The notes: generated from the sequence alone by a model not told the origin. Counted from the stretch's first letter, positions 17,316 through 26,244 are shown. The stretch is DNA of 32,434 nucleotides from Deltaproteobacteria bacterium (GCA_020348625.1 CP070752.1:2996742-3029175), one strand, 5' to 3'. Numbers and translations are program-made.

Positions 17316-19235
17316 CTATTGCATGCCGCCTACTGCATACTCCTTACTGTTCAGAGGCCTATCCCTTTTGAATATAGCGCCAGTTGGGCAATTTGCAAAA
17401 CAGATACCGCATCGTACACACGTATTTGTGTTAATGGCACAGATGGTTTCTGCCTTCTTCTTTTTGTCTTTCCCCTTTGATGGCGCCCCCTCTGATTTTC
17501 TTACCTCTATTTTCCTTGCGGTTTCACGTTTACGCTCAGTAATAGCATCTGTAGGGCAACTTCGCAAGCAGAGTAAACAGCCGGTACATGTATCCTCATC
17601 GATGCAATATTCAATAAGAGCCTTACAAACCTTGGCAGGGCACCTCTTATCGATAATATGGGCCATATACTCGTCTCTGAAGTATTTAATAGTGGTAAGG
17701 ACGGGATTTGGTGCTGTCTGGCCCAATCCGCAAAGAGAGCCGTTTTTCACTAACTCCCCAAGCTCCTCAAGCATCCCCAAATCCGCCTCTTCACCCTGAC
17801 CATTTGTTATCTTTTCCAATATGTTGAGCAGTCTTTCCGTCCCTATGCGGCATGGGGAACACTTCCCACAGCTTTCTTCCCGGGTAAAATTGATGAAGTA
17901 TTTAGCTACATCCACCATGCATACATCTTCATCCAGGACGATCATGCCCCCTGATCCCAGGATTGATCCAGCGGCCTCAAGTGTTTCATAGGTCACCTCT
18001 TTATCAAGGTAGCTTTCCGGGAGACATCCTCCTGAGGGGCCTCCTGTCTGAACGGCCTTAAATCTCTTTCCATTTGGTATTCCGCCACCGATATCGTTTA
18101 TTATTTCCCCGAGCTTTATCCCCATCGGCACTTCAACCAGCCCTGAGTTATTTATCTTTCCCGTGAGAGAAAAAACAACTGTCCCCTTGGATGGCCCAAG
18201 GCCCATACCGGAGAACCATTTGGCCCCATTTTTTATTATGAGTGGAATATACGCCCAAGTCTTGACATTGTTGATATTTGTAGGCTGTCCCCAAAGCCCC
18301 TCTGAGGCAGGGTAGGGGGGACGTGGGCGTGGATTTGCCCGTTTGCCCATGATGGATGCCATTAATGCGGTTTCTTCACCGGAGACGAATGCACCAGCAC
18401 CTTGATTGATCTGGAGATCAAAATCGAAATTCGAACCGAATATATGAGACCCAAGGAACCCCTTTTCCCTTGCCTGGGTAATTGCAACTTCGAGCCTATG
18501 AACAGCCAGGGGATATTCCGCCCTAGCGTAGATAAATCCTTTTGAGGCCCCGATTGCAAATGCCCCAATAATCATACCTTCAATCATACTGTGAGGATTC
18601 GCCTCAAGGAGACTCCTATCCATGAATGCGCCGGGATCACCTTCATCTGCATTACAGATTACATACTTCTGAATCGCACCCCCGCCATTGCTGCGCCGTG
18701 CAAAATCCCATTTGACGCCGGTTAGGAAACCTGCGCCGCCACGCCCGCGCAATTGAGAGGATTTGACCTCCTCAATGATCTCTTCAGGTGTCATTGCCAA
18801 AATTGCCTGCCGGGCCGCCCTATACCCCCCAACTAGAATATACTCTTCTATATCTTCAGGATTTATGAACCCCCATTGAGCGGTGATCATTTTCTGCTGT
18901 CGATTGTAAAATAGGATATCTGTCCATTTGGCGACGGGTTCGCCTGTTTTGGGATCATGATAGTGGAGTTTGCTTACTGGGATATTATTTATTAGGTGGG
19001 AGTCAACGATCTCCTTTACATCATCGGGTTTCAGACGACAGTAAAGAATATCATCGGGATCCACTATAGCACTCGGTCCTATCTGACAGAAGCCACGGCA
19101 CCCCGTCAGTTTCACTTCAACATTAGTTAACCTATGCTCCAGAATCTCCCGTTCAAATTCTCTATGTATCTGGGGTGAGCCTGCAGACACACAACCCGTT
19201 CCCTGACACACAAGTATTTTTCGTTCATCGGTCAT
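17316..19235 (-). CDS. NuoF-like NADH-binding flavoprotein with extra iron-sulfur domains (copy 1)
   Basis: 639 residues. The N-terminal thioredoxin-like [2Fe-2S] domain has all four ligands (Cys10, 15, 46, 50). The NuoF core has the NADH/FMN segments RGRGGAGF and CNADEGDPGAFMDRS, SGEETALMASIMG, and the [4Fe-4S] site ESCGKCSPCRIGTERL. The C-terminus carries two ferredoxin motifs (CTGCLLCLRSCP and CVRCGICFANCP). This layout is that of HydB/HndC and other bifurcating-enzyme flavin subunits rather than plain complex I NuoF. It is the predicted NAD(H) site of the complex encoded upstream. The ATG follows GGTGAGAAA. Confidence 0.93.
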   Translation of the reverse strand: MTDERKILVCQGTGCVSAGSPQIHREFEREILEHRLTNVEVKLTGCRGFCQIGPSAIVDPDDILYCRLKPDDVKEIVDSHLINNIPVSKLHYHDPKTGEPVAKWTDILFYNRQQKMITAQWGFINPEDIEEYILVGGYRAARQAILAMTPEEIIEEVKSSQLRGRGGAGFLTGVKWDFARRSNGGGAIQKYVICNADEGDPGAFMDRSLLEANPHSMIEGMIIGAFAIGASKGFIYARAEYPLAVHRLEVAITQAREKGFLGSHIFGSNFDFDLQINQGAGAFVSGEETALMASIMGKRANPRPRPPYPASEGLWGQPTNINNVKTWAYIPLIIKNGAKWFSGMGLGPSKGTVVFSLTGKINNSGLVEVPMGIKLGEIINDIGGGIPNGKRFKAVQTGGPSGGCLPESYLDKEVTYETLEAAGSILGSGGMIVLDEDVCMVDVAKYFINFTREESCGKCSPCRIGTERLLNILEKITNGQGEEADLGMLEELGELVKNGSLCGLGQTAPNPVLTTIKYFRDEYMAHIIDKRCPAKVCKALIEYCIDEDTCTGCLLCLRSCPTDAITERKRETARKIEVRKSEGAPSKGKDKKKKAETICAINTNTCVRCGICFANCPTGAIFKRDRPLNSKEYAVGGMQ

Positions 19236-19367
19236 TTTCTCACCTGTCTTCCCTTAATCGAACGGGGTTTCTACAACTAATTGAAATTATACATCTTTTA
19301 GTAGAAATCAACTTCTACCATTCACCTAGGATGATGCATTGGGGTGAAGCCGCTCAGCTCCCTTTTT

Positions 19368-20813
19368 TCACCACCAGTCGGGTGTTACGGTTTCATTGCT
19401 TTCCTTCGTTAAATCCTCATGTATTGCCTTTGCCGCCCTCCGACCGGCACCCATAGCAGAGATAACCGTCGCAGCCCCTGTAACGATATCTCCGCCTGCA
19501 TAGACATATCTCTTGCTTGTCCTGCCCCAATCATCAACTTCAATATATCCCCACTTGTTTACCTTCATATCAGGCGTTGTTTTGGTAATCAATGGATTGG
19601 CCTGGCCACCTATGCTCACAAGAACCTGGTCGCAGTCAAACTCGAAGAAGGAACCCTCAATCGGCACAGGTCTTTGTCTTCCCGATTCATCTGGTTCGCC
19701 AAGCTCATATCGCTGGCACTTCATGCTAGTAACCCAGCCATCCTCATTGCCGTAGATCTCAACAGGACTCGAAAGGAGCCTAAATTCTATCTTTTCCTCC
19801 TCTGCATGGTGTACCTCTGCAGCCCTTGCTGGCATCTGCTCTCTTGCCCGCCTATAAACAATTGTAACTTTTTCTGCTCCTAATCGGATTGCTGTCCTTG
19901 CAGAATCCATGGCCACATTACCCCCTCCTAAGACAGCAACCTTCTTCCCTATTATCATGGGGGTTTTGTAGTGTGGAAAAAGATAAGACTTCATGAGGTT
20001 ACTGCGGGTTAGATATTCATTGGCAGAAAACACCCCGTTCAGATTCATGCCAGGTATGTCCAAGAAGATCGGCAGGCCCGCTCCTACGCCAATATATACT
20101 GCATTGAATCCCAAGATATTGAAGAGATCGTCCACCGTGCGGAGGCGGCCAATCACGCTGTTATAGTTGATCTTGACACCTGAGTTTTCCAAGGCGCTGA
20201 TTTCACTCTCCACAATCTTCTTTGGGAGCCTGAATTCTGGAATTCCGTATACCAATACGCCTCCTCCTCGATGAAACGCCTCATAGATAGTGACCTCATA
20301 GCCGAGCTGCACCAGATCTCCGGCAACGGTCAAACCTGAAGGCCCGGAACCCACGATGACTATCTTAAACCTGTTTTTATCCGGTATTGCAGCTGCTTCC
20401 ATGAGATTATTGTCTCGCTCATAGTCAGCAACGAATCTCTCGAGGTTCCCTATGGCAACGGCCTGAGTTTGATCTTTCTTTCCCCTGAGACAAACCCCTT
20501 CACATTGAGTCTCCTGTGGGCAAACACGTCCGCATACGGCGGGGAGAACATTCTTGGTCTTAATTAGACGGGCCGCCTCGGCGAATTTTTCCTCAGCCAC
20601 TAAAACAATGAACTCGGGAATGGGGACCTCCACCGGGCAGCCGGAGACACAGGGCATCTTGTTACAGCTCAAACAGCGCTGCGCCTCGGCTACTGCCTCT
20701 TCCGGTGTCAATCCGTATGGAACCTCTTCGAAATTACGATTTCTAACCTCCGGTGGCTGTTCAGCCATGCTGTGCCTTTCAATGGCCATCCGCTCTTTTG
20801 CAGTTAGTTCCAT
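19368..20813 (-). CDS. NfnB/GltD-like FAD-NAD(P) oxidoreductase
   Basis: 481 residues, typical of the glutamate synthase small subunit/NfnB family. The N-terminal Cys-rich domain (CLSCNKMPCVSGCPVEVPIPEF and CGRVCPQETQCEGVC) binds two [4Fe-4S] clusters. The first dinucleotide fold is IVGSGPSGLTVAGDL (FAD) and the second VAVLGGGNVAMDSARTA (NADPH). No glutamate synthase large subunit is present, while an NfnA-like gene lies directly upstream, so NfnB (site of flavin bifurcation in NADH-dependent ferredoxin:NADP oxidoreductase) is a better guess than amino acid metabolism. The start ATG follows AAGGG. Confidence 0.9.
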   Translation of the reverse strand: MELTAKERMAIERHSMAEQPPEVRNRNFEEVPYGLTPEEAVAEAQRCLSCNKMPCVSGCPVEVPIPEFIVLVAEEKFAEAARLIKTKNVLPAVCGRVCPQETQCEGVCLRGKKDQTQAVAIGNLERFVADYERDNNLMEAAAIPDKNRFKIVIVGSGPSGLTVAGDLVQLGYEVTIYEAFHRGGGVLVYGIPEFRLPKKIVESEISALENSGVKINYNSVIGRLRTVDDLFNILGFNAVYIGVGAGLPIFLDIPGMNLNGVFSANEYLTRSNLMKSYLFPHYKTPMIIGKKVAVLGGGNVAMDSARTAIRLGAEKVTIVYRRAREQMPARAAEVHHAEEEKIEFRLLSSPVEIYGNEDGWVTSMKCQRYELGEPDESGRQRPVPIEGSFFEFDCDQVLVSIGGQANPLITKTTPDMKVNKWGYIEVDDWGRTSKRYVYAGGDIVTGAATVISAMGAGRRAAKAIHEDLTKESNETVTPDWW

Positions 20814-20939
20814 CGTAAACCCTTCAAGGCAAAGGTTTTTGGTGACTTCGGTTTAATAGGCTCAAGAATGAGCGCCATTGCCCGTTCATATACGATATGT
20901 GATGTGCGGTTTGATATCCCACACCCCACATCTGAAAAT

Positions 20940-21770
20940 TCATACCCCACATCCATGAGAATAGGACTGATAGATAACTGTTTCTTGTTCTGCGTATGCA
21001 CTCTTCCTCTGATTCAATTCCTTCCAATCAACCTTATGCCCATCAAATTCTGGGCCATCGACACATGCAAATTTTGTCTCTCCTCCGATACTGACCCGGC
21101 ATGCACCACACATTCCTGTACCATCCAGCATAATGGAATTGAGGGCAACCTTGGTTGGAATGGCATAGGGGCGAGTAGCCTCAGAACATCTTTCGAGCAT
21201 CTGTGTGCATCCCATGAAAAAGGCCTGCTCAATCTTGACCCCTTCATCGAGCATCTCTCTGATAACATCTTCGACTTTGCCCTTTTTACCCTTGGAGCCG
21301 TCGCTGGTTGCATATAAAACCTGATCACTAACTGCATGCAGTTCCTTTTCATGGTAGAACATAAAACTGTAACGTGCTTCAATGATAGAAATGACCCTAT
21401 TACCAGCTTCCTTGCATGCCTTTGCTATCGGATAGATTCCGCCAATTCCGTAGCACCCACCCCCTAGAACAACAGTGCCATAATGTCTTATTTTCGAAGG
21501 AATACCTAAAGGACCGGTTACAGCATATAATGAATCCCCGACCTTCATTCTGGCTAACTCTAAGGTAGAGATGCCAAGCTCTATAACATAGAGGGTAATT
21601 GATCCGGTATCTCTGCACCAGTCAGATACAGTCAATGGGATTCTTTCGCTATACTCAGAGCCCATGACAATGACGAATTGCCCTGCCTGCACGGAATTTG
21701 CTATCTCTGGTGCCTTAATAACCATCTTGTGCACATTAAATATTTCGGATTTCTCTAGTAATTCATTCAT
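20940..21770 (-). CDS. NfnA/SudB-like FAD-[2Fe-2S] subunit
   Basis: 276 residues of the sulfide dehydrogenase/dihydroorotate dehydrogenase electron-transfer branch. It has an FAD domain (AGQFVIVM, RIPLTVSDW), an NAD domain (VLGGGCYGIGGIYPIAKA) and a C-terminal [2Fe-2S] region with DGTGMCGACRV (Cys221, Cys224) and FACVDGPEFDGH (Cys236). It pairs with the GltD/NfnB-like gene downstream to make an NfnAB-type module moving electrons among NADH, NADPH and ferredoxin. The ATG at 21770 follows GGGGATAGTT and lies nine bases after the NuoG-like gene. Its last codons run into a short repeated sequence (ACCCCACATC on the plus strand). Confidence 0.9.
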   Translation of the reverse strand: MNELLEKSEIFNVHKMVIKAPEIANSVQAGQFVIVMGSEYSERIPLTVSDWCRDTGSITLYVIELGISTLELARMKVGDSLYAVTGPLGIPSKIRHYGTVVLGGGCYGIGGIYPIAKACKEAGNRVISIIEARYSFMFYHEKELHAVSDQVLYATSDGSKGKKGKVEDVIREMLDEGVKIEQAFFMGCTQMLERCSEATRPYAIPTKVALNSIMLDGTGMCGACRVSIGGETKFACVDGPEFDGHKVDWKELNQRKSAYAEQETVIYQSYSHGCGV

Positions 21771-21779
21771 AACTATCCC

Positions 21780-23459
21780 CTAGAAATGGATCTCTCCTTT
21801 TGATTCTAAGCGACGTTCGATAAACACCTTAAAATCAGGGACAAAATCAGAAATAGGGAATCCCCTATGAGTTAAACAGTCCTTTGGAACCGTTGGAACG
21901 GAGGCGATAGTCCATGGATGCATCTGGATAAGGCTCTGTATGGTACGCAAATCCTTGATCTTGAAATCCGGGCTATTCAACTCATTACCTATCTTAATCG
22001 CAATTTCCCAATCCGGAATGGCACTTCCAGGTGGCTCTGCTGCCTTTGCGACAGGCTTTCTACGGCTCTCAGCGCAACTCTTTGTGCCGTTCATCTCGGT
22101 GAAGACCGTTGCAGGAAGAATGGCACAGACCCTAAGCGAACCACTAAGGGGTGCGGGATAGATATCCTGGATAATGATATTTTCAAGATTGCCAAATTTC
22201 ATTACAATCTCATCGGTTACGCTGTTTGCTTCCGCCAAGTATAATAGTTTGATATCCTTGAATATCTCTTCTGATTTTTCAATATTAGGAAAGACAATTT
22301 CATTATCTCTTAAATAAAATATATTTGATTCTGCATAGATCCTGGCGAATTCGTTCAGGACATAAATGGATTCATCTGTTAGACTGCTTGAGGAAAGCAC
22401 AGCTATTTCCCGAGGACTGTACTTAGATAATACATCAGATACATGATTTATTGCGCTATCCCAATCAGCATAGATCATCTTACCGTCATCCCGGCGGATA
22501 GCAGGATATTTCAGTCGATTAGGGTTGTTAGAGAGTGCAGGCAAACAACACCTGCCCTTGACACAGTATTCTCTCTTGCCAACACTCATATCCCTGATAG
22601 GATGTGCGCCCATGACCTTGTTCCATTTGGTATCAATAACAAGCTCACAGCCTTGCTCACAAAGGATGCATGTTGTGGGAGTCTCCCTGTCAGGATAACC
22701 ATACCACTTGGATCCCCTAACCGAAAGGGCTCCTGTTGGACAAACATCAACACAATGCATGCAGAACACACAATTACCATCCACATGGAGTTTTTCAAAG
22801 GAGGTCCCCACCTTTGTATCATGCCCCCTTCGGATGAAGGAGATGGCACTTAGGCCGAGATTTTCCTCGCAGATCCTAATACACCTGCCGCAGAGAATGC
22901 ATAAATTATAGTCCCTGTCCATGAATGGATCATCTCTCTCGAGGGCAAAATCCTTATATAAGAACGGATATCTGATCTCTTTTAATCCCAGGTATTCAAC
23001 CAATTGCCTTAATTCACAGATATTCCGATTAGGACACATGTTGCAGCCTGTAACCCTCCCGGCCTTTGAAGATAGAGCATTGAATTGCTCACATGTTTCC
23101 CTGATGAGGCACACCAAACAGGCAGAAGGATGTTCGGACAAAATTAGCTCCAGTATGCCCCTTCTTAGTTTTTCAATCTCATCCGAATTGGTGGTAACAA
23201 CCATATTAGGTGTAGCAGGTGTTGTGCAGGATGTTACATATCCTCGAACGCCGTCAACCTTTACAATACATAGACGGCATGATCCGGTAGACGGCAAATC
23301 TGCCCTTGCACACAGGGTGGGGATATAGATGCCTGATCTCCTAGCAACCTCCAATATCGTCTCACCAGAGAAAAAGGATACGGCTTTTCCGTTAATCGTC
23401 ATTTTTCCCGTGGCCATATTTCTCTTTTCAGCGACTTCAACCATGGTTACACCACTCAT
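21780..23459 (-). CDS. NuoG-like iron-sulfur protein without a catalytic molybdenum or H-cluster site
   Basis: 559 residues. N-terminal [2Fe-2S] ferredoxin domain (LCARADLPSTGSCRLCIVKV), a His-Cys [4Fe-4S] segment (HPSACLVCLIRETC), a two-cluster ferredoxin domain (CILCGRCIRICEE and CVFCMHCVDVCP), then a [4Fe-4S]-MGD-like region (CILCEQGCEL) and a short molybdopterin-oxidoreductase remnant. No Cys/Sec catalytic position and no [FeFe]-hydrogenase TSCCP motif are visible, so it is an electron wire, like NuoG or the N-terminus of HydA. It may dock to the formate dehydrogenase on the other strand; this is inference. The start is uncertain: ATG at 23459, 23444, 23417 and 23402 are all possible. Confidence 0.87.
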   Translation of the reverse strand: MSGVTMVEVAEKRNMATGKMTINGKAVSFFSGETILEVARRSGIYIPTLCARADLPSTGSCRLCIVKVDGVRGYVTSCTTPATPNMVVTTNSDEIEKLRRGILELILSEHPSACLVCLIRETCEQFNALSSKAGRVTGCNMCPNRNICELRQLVEYLGLKEIRYPFLYKDFALERDDPFMDRDYNLCILCGRCIRICEENLGLSAISFIRRGHDTKVGTSFEKLHVDGNCVFCMHCVDVCPTGALSVRGSKWYGYPDRETPTTCILCEQGCELVIDTKWNKVMGAHPIRDMSVGKREYCVKGRCCLPALSNNPNRLKYPAIRRDDGKMIYADWDSAINHVSDVLSKYSPREIAVLSSSSLTDESIYVLNEFARIYAESNIFYLRDNEIVFPNIEKSEEIFKDIKLLYLAEANSVTDEIVMKFGNLENIIIQDIYPAPLSGSLRVCAILPATVFTEMNGTKSCAESRRKPVAKAAEPPGSAIPDWEIAIKIGNELNSPDFKIKDLRTIQSLIQMHPWTIASVPTVPKDCLTHRGFPISDFVPDFKVFIERRLESKGEIHF

Positions 23460-23567
23460 TATTTAAATTTGTTGTGTATGTTAGCCTTGCCAGAGATCCA
23501 TTAACTGAAACAATAGACACTCACTCATTGGCCCGGGTAAGCCGAGCTCGTAAGATAACTGGAGCGG

Positions 23568-24569
23568 TTATCCCTTTGATTCGCTGCGATAGATCCTGTC
23601 AATAGCCCGTGACAGCTTAGCGGGATTCATGTTTCCATGGACTTCAGCATCAATCGTCACAACTGGGGCTAAGGCACAGCATCCCAGACATGCTACTCTC
23701 TCAAGACTGAACATCCCATCTTCGGTGGTTTGCCCTGGAGCAATTTTCAATTTTGATTTTATTGCCTCGAGAATCACACTACCGCCGCTGACAAAGCACG
23801 CTGTCCCGGCACATCCCCTTATGAGATGCTTGCCTGGCTTTTCAAACTTGAACTGGGCATAGAATGATGCTGTGCCAAATATATCATGCTCACTTATACC
23901 TAATTCCCTGGCAATCATGCCGATAGCCTCGTATGAGAGGTATCCGGCATATGAATGAACGGCCTGCAACATGGCAATGAGGTTATTGCTATCCCGACTG
24001 TATTTATCGAGTATGGCAACGGTCATTTCCCTCAAGCGTTCGGGCTCTGAAAGAGCTTCCAGCGAAGGTTTGGCCTCCGTTCGCCTGCGCTCGTCTATTG
24101 CCGCTGAAAGGGCCTGTAGAATCTTATCATCAATGCTTGGAAGAGATATCTGCCCGGTTTTTGTGAGGGCTCCAAATCTCTCGATTACCTTGACCTCTTC
24201 AGCCTCTTTTCGCCCTATCGCCTCATTGACCGTCTTGATTATCTCATCAGGTGTGAAGGGTTTTGGGACATAGTCCATTGCTCCTCGCTTCATGGCCTCC
24301 GTCGCCCTTTCAATGCTTGGGTAGCCGCTGATCATAACCACTGCAGAACCTGGCGAGGTCTCCTCAAGCCTTGTTATCACCTCCATTCCGTTAAGGCCGG
24401 GCATCATCCAATCACACAGAATCACGTCGAAGTAGGTATCCAAGACGAAGCTAAGCCCCTCCTCCGGGCTTGTGGTTGTAACAACATCAAAGCCCTCTGC
24501 CTCAAATATTCGTAGGCACGATGACAGAACCGTAGGATCATCGTCTATTACAAGCATCTTGCGAGCCAT
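23568..24569 (-). CDS. Response-regulator receiver fused to NuoE-like [2Fe-2S] subunit
   Basis: 333 residues with two complete domains in one frame. Residues 1-120 are a receiver with D10-D11, phosphoacceptor D53 (VILCDWMMPG), S81 and K103 (YVPKPFTPDE). A linker (120-175) leads to a NuoE/HydC-type thioredoxin-like domain (about 176-333) with the helical LQAVHSYAGYLSYEAIGMIA segment and the four [2Fe-2S] ligands Cys253, Cys258 (CAGTAC), Cys294 and Cys298 (CLGCC). NuoE partners NuoF in NADH oxidation and in bifurcating hydrogenases. All phosphorylation and cluster residues are intact, so phosphorylation could tune electron flow directly. The ATG follows GGAGGAGG. It is the first intact gene of the NuoG-NfnAB-NuoF run, 27 bases after the disrupted receiver gene. 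Confidence 0.93.
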   Translation of the reverse strand: MARKMLVIDDDPTVLSSCLRIFEAEGFDVVTTTSPEEGLSFVLDTYFDVILCDWMMPGLNGMEVITRLEETSPGSAVVMISGYPSIERATEAMKRGAMDYVPKPFTPDEIIKTVNEAIGRKEAEEVKVIERFGALTKTGQISLPSIDDKILQALSAAIDERRRTEAKPSLEALSEPERLREMTVAILDKYSRDSNNLIAMLQAVHSYAGYLSYEAIGMIARELGISEHDIFGTASFYAQFKFEKPGKHLIRGCAGTACFVSGGSVILEAIKSKLKIAPGQTTEDGMFSLERVACLGCCALAPVVTIDAEVHGNMNPAKLSRAIDRIYRSESKG

Positions 24570-24596
24570 GCGTCCTCCTCCATATTCAGCAGGCGT

Positions 24597-25220
24597 TCAG
24601 CCCTCAACAGAAACAAAAGTATCAACAAACCGGGGCCGCTGGAAGCGGCTGACCGGCCTGATCTGCTGTTCGGTTTGCTCGCTGTTGCAGGTCAATAGTA
24701 CACGTTTCTCGGGTCCCCTGAGCTGGCAGTTATGAGGAGCATCGACGGCCTGCCCGAGGGGTTTCCGAAAAACTCACCGTCGGATGCAGCACCCTCCAGA
24801 ACCCCGATCATCTTTTCGTTGTGAATATTGGCCTGCTCCTCGGGAGCAGGTTCTGCCAGCCTGGAGGGCTGAAGCAACTTTCTTCAGTAATTCTTCTGGC
24901 TCAAAGGGTTTTTCTATGAAATCTGCTGCCCCCAGGTTCATGGCCATTACCGTTGAGGGGGCGGTGGCATAACCAGTGATAATGACAACGGGAAGGGCTG
25001 GCCTCTCTCGCCTAATGTCCCTGAGTACCCTGATGCCTCCGATGTCGGGCATGCGAATGTCGGTGAGGACGATGTCGTAGTGTTTCCGGATCGCCCTATC
25101 GCGTCCCTCACGTCCTCTCAGCGTAACATCCACGTCATAGCCTTCATCGGTCAGTATCTGGCTTATACTGTCTAAGACAATCTGGTCGTCATCGATTACC
25201 AGAACCCTCGCCTTTGCCAT
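24597..25220 (-). pseudogene. Frame-disrupted response regulator, third copy of the receiver + helical-domain family
   Basis: The receiver (D10-D11, D54 in VLTDIRMPD, Lys in FIEKPFEPE) is intact to about residue 118. The homologous linker (AEPAPEEQANIHNEKMIGVL, 24877-24770) is in another frame, and the C-terminal domain (AVDAPHNCQLRGPEKRVLLT, ending at 24597) is back in the first frame. Two compensating shifts, near 24860-24880 and near the C and T runs at 24750-24770, explain this. The tail has also lost the WIE and SAEIW motifs of the two intact copies, which suggests true decay rather than only sequencing error. A stand-alone receiver of 148 residues (stop at 24774) may still be made. It follows a CBS gene by 62 bases. 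Confidence 0.75.
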
Positions 25221-25282
25221 GGTGCCCCTCCTATCAGTTACCCGATGAACTGTCTCGAGGAGTCAGCGATTTGCACAGATAC

Positions 25283-25924
25283 TCAGCTACCGACATAGGT
25301 AACGTTGAAACCAGCGGATTTGAGCTCTTCCACCACTGAGTTGGTGCTTTCTCCCTTCAGTCGCAGTACGATCAGCCAGGGATCGTCGTCCTCCTTGGGC
25401 GGGAGCGTCATCATGCTCAGCAACACGGTTCTGTGCCCGTCGAGGACTTTCATGATTCGCTGCATATTGCCGAACTCATTTGAGGCCCGGATATCGATCC
25501 TCGCCCCCTTTTCTCTTACCCCCAGCACTCTCGTCATTATCCTCACGATATCCGACTCGGTGACAATGCCCACCATCTTACCGTTCTCCACAACCGGAAA
25601 GCCACCGTAGCCCATTTCTTGTCCGAGCTCCATTGCCTCTTCCGCAGGCATATCAGGGGAAACGGCATGGGGATTCTTCACCATGATATCCCTGACGGTC
25701 ATCTTAGCCAGGAGATAATGCAGTTCATGAATGCTCAGTGCTGTAGCCGGGGAGGGTGATGCCTCCAACAGCATCCGTTCGGTTACAAGGCCTACCAGTT
25801 TGCCCTTTTTCAGTACCGGCAATCTCCTGATTTTATTGGCCTTCATGATCTTCTTGGCGTCGTGTAAGGAGGTGTCTTCACTGACGGCTACTACGTTGGT
25901 AGTCATGAAATTTCTTATTTTCAT
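25283..25924 (-). CDS. AcuB-like CBS-domain protein with ACT-like domain (copy 2)
   Basis: 213 residues, collinear with and very similar to the 6838-7476 product throughout, including the invariant block SPSPATALSIHELHYLLAKM between the two CBS motifs and the ACT-like tail (IDIRASNEFGNMQRIMKVLD). It probably binds an adenosyl nucleotide and acts as an energy-charge sensor for the electron-transfer operon that follows. The ATG at 25924 has GGAGCAAGGA just upstream. It is followed by a receiver gene, as is copy 1, so the pair was duplicated together. The acu gene name is not assigned because there is no acetate gene here. Confidence 0.88.
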   Translation of the reverse strand: MKIRNFMTTNVVAVSEDTSLHDAKKIMKANKIRRLPVLKKGKLVGLVTERMLLEASPSPATALSIHELHYLLAKMTVRDIMVKNPHAVSPDMPAEEAMELGQEMGYGGFPVVENGKMVGIVTESDIVRIMTRVLGVREKGARIDIRASNEFGNMQRIMKVLDGHRTVLLSMMTLPPKEDDDPWLIVLRLKGESTNSVVEELKSAGFNVTYVGS

Positions 25925-26244
25925 TCCTTGCTCCTGTTATGTACCCGCAAGCTATTAGAGGCATTTTTGCAGCGTATATCCTTGCTTGTCCTTACAAACA
26001 AAATAATCTATCCTCCTTTTTTGATCATTCCCTCTTTCTGCTTGCGCAACCGCGGCCTCTTCGCCACAGGAACCCTATTATCATATAGGATGCATCGAAT
26101 TAAACGGCAGGTTCAATCGGGTGTTCTACTCAAAAGCGGTATACCGGCACTCATTTCCGGCTGGGGGTACGTTTTTTTGGTACTATTCCCTACTCTATTG
26201 AGGCGAACTACCTATGAAAGTGATGGCGGGAGGGGTTCGAGTTG
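25925..26244. other. 320-base intergenic region between kinase and CBS genes
   Basis: Both flanking genes are on the minus strand. The gap holds the second copy of the repeated element (26109-26241) and no convincing gene. The 106-codon open frame across it on the plus strand has no recognisable domain. The CBS gene promoter should lie here; a TATGATAAT-like sequence on the minus strand (26079-26087) is a possible -10 box. Confidence 0.6.
26109..26241 (-). repeat. Conserved non-coding element upstream of CBS gene, copy B
   Basis: Homologous to 7756-7889. It shares AGGTTCAATC...GGT..T.TAC.CAAAA at one end and GCGAACTACC at the other, with nearly the same length. In the central stem the change of CCCA to CTCA opposite TGGG keeps pairing (G-C to G-U). 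It ends next to the stop codon of the kinase gene at 26245 and starts 185 bases upstream of the CBS gene. Position and orientation relative to the CBS gene are conserved, supporting a cis-regulatory or small-RNA role. Confidence 0.6.

Noticed and set aside
19368..20813. Glutamate synthase small subunit for ammonia assimilation
   Set aside because: No large subunit is present and the gene sits between NfnA-like and NuoF-like genes, so an Nfn-type role fits better, though sequence alone does not separate them.
21780..23459. NuoG-like protein as an [FeFe]-hydrogenase or a second formate dehydrogenase
   Set aside because: The TSCCP-type H-cluster motifs and a Cys/Sec molybdenum ligand are absent, and the molybdopterin-like part is short.
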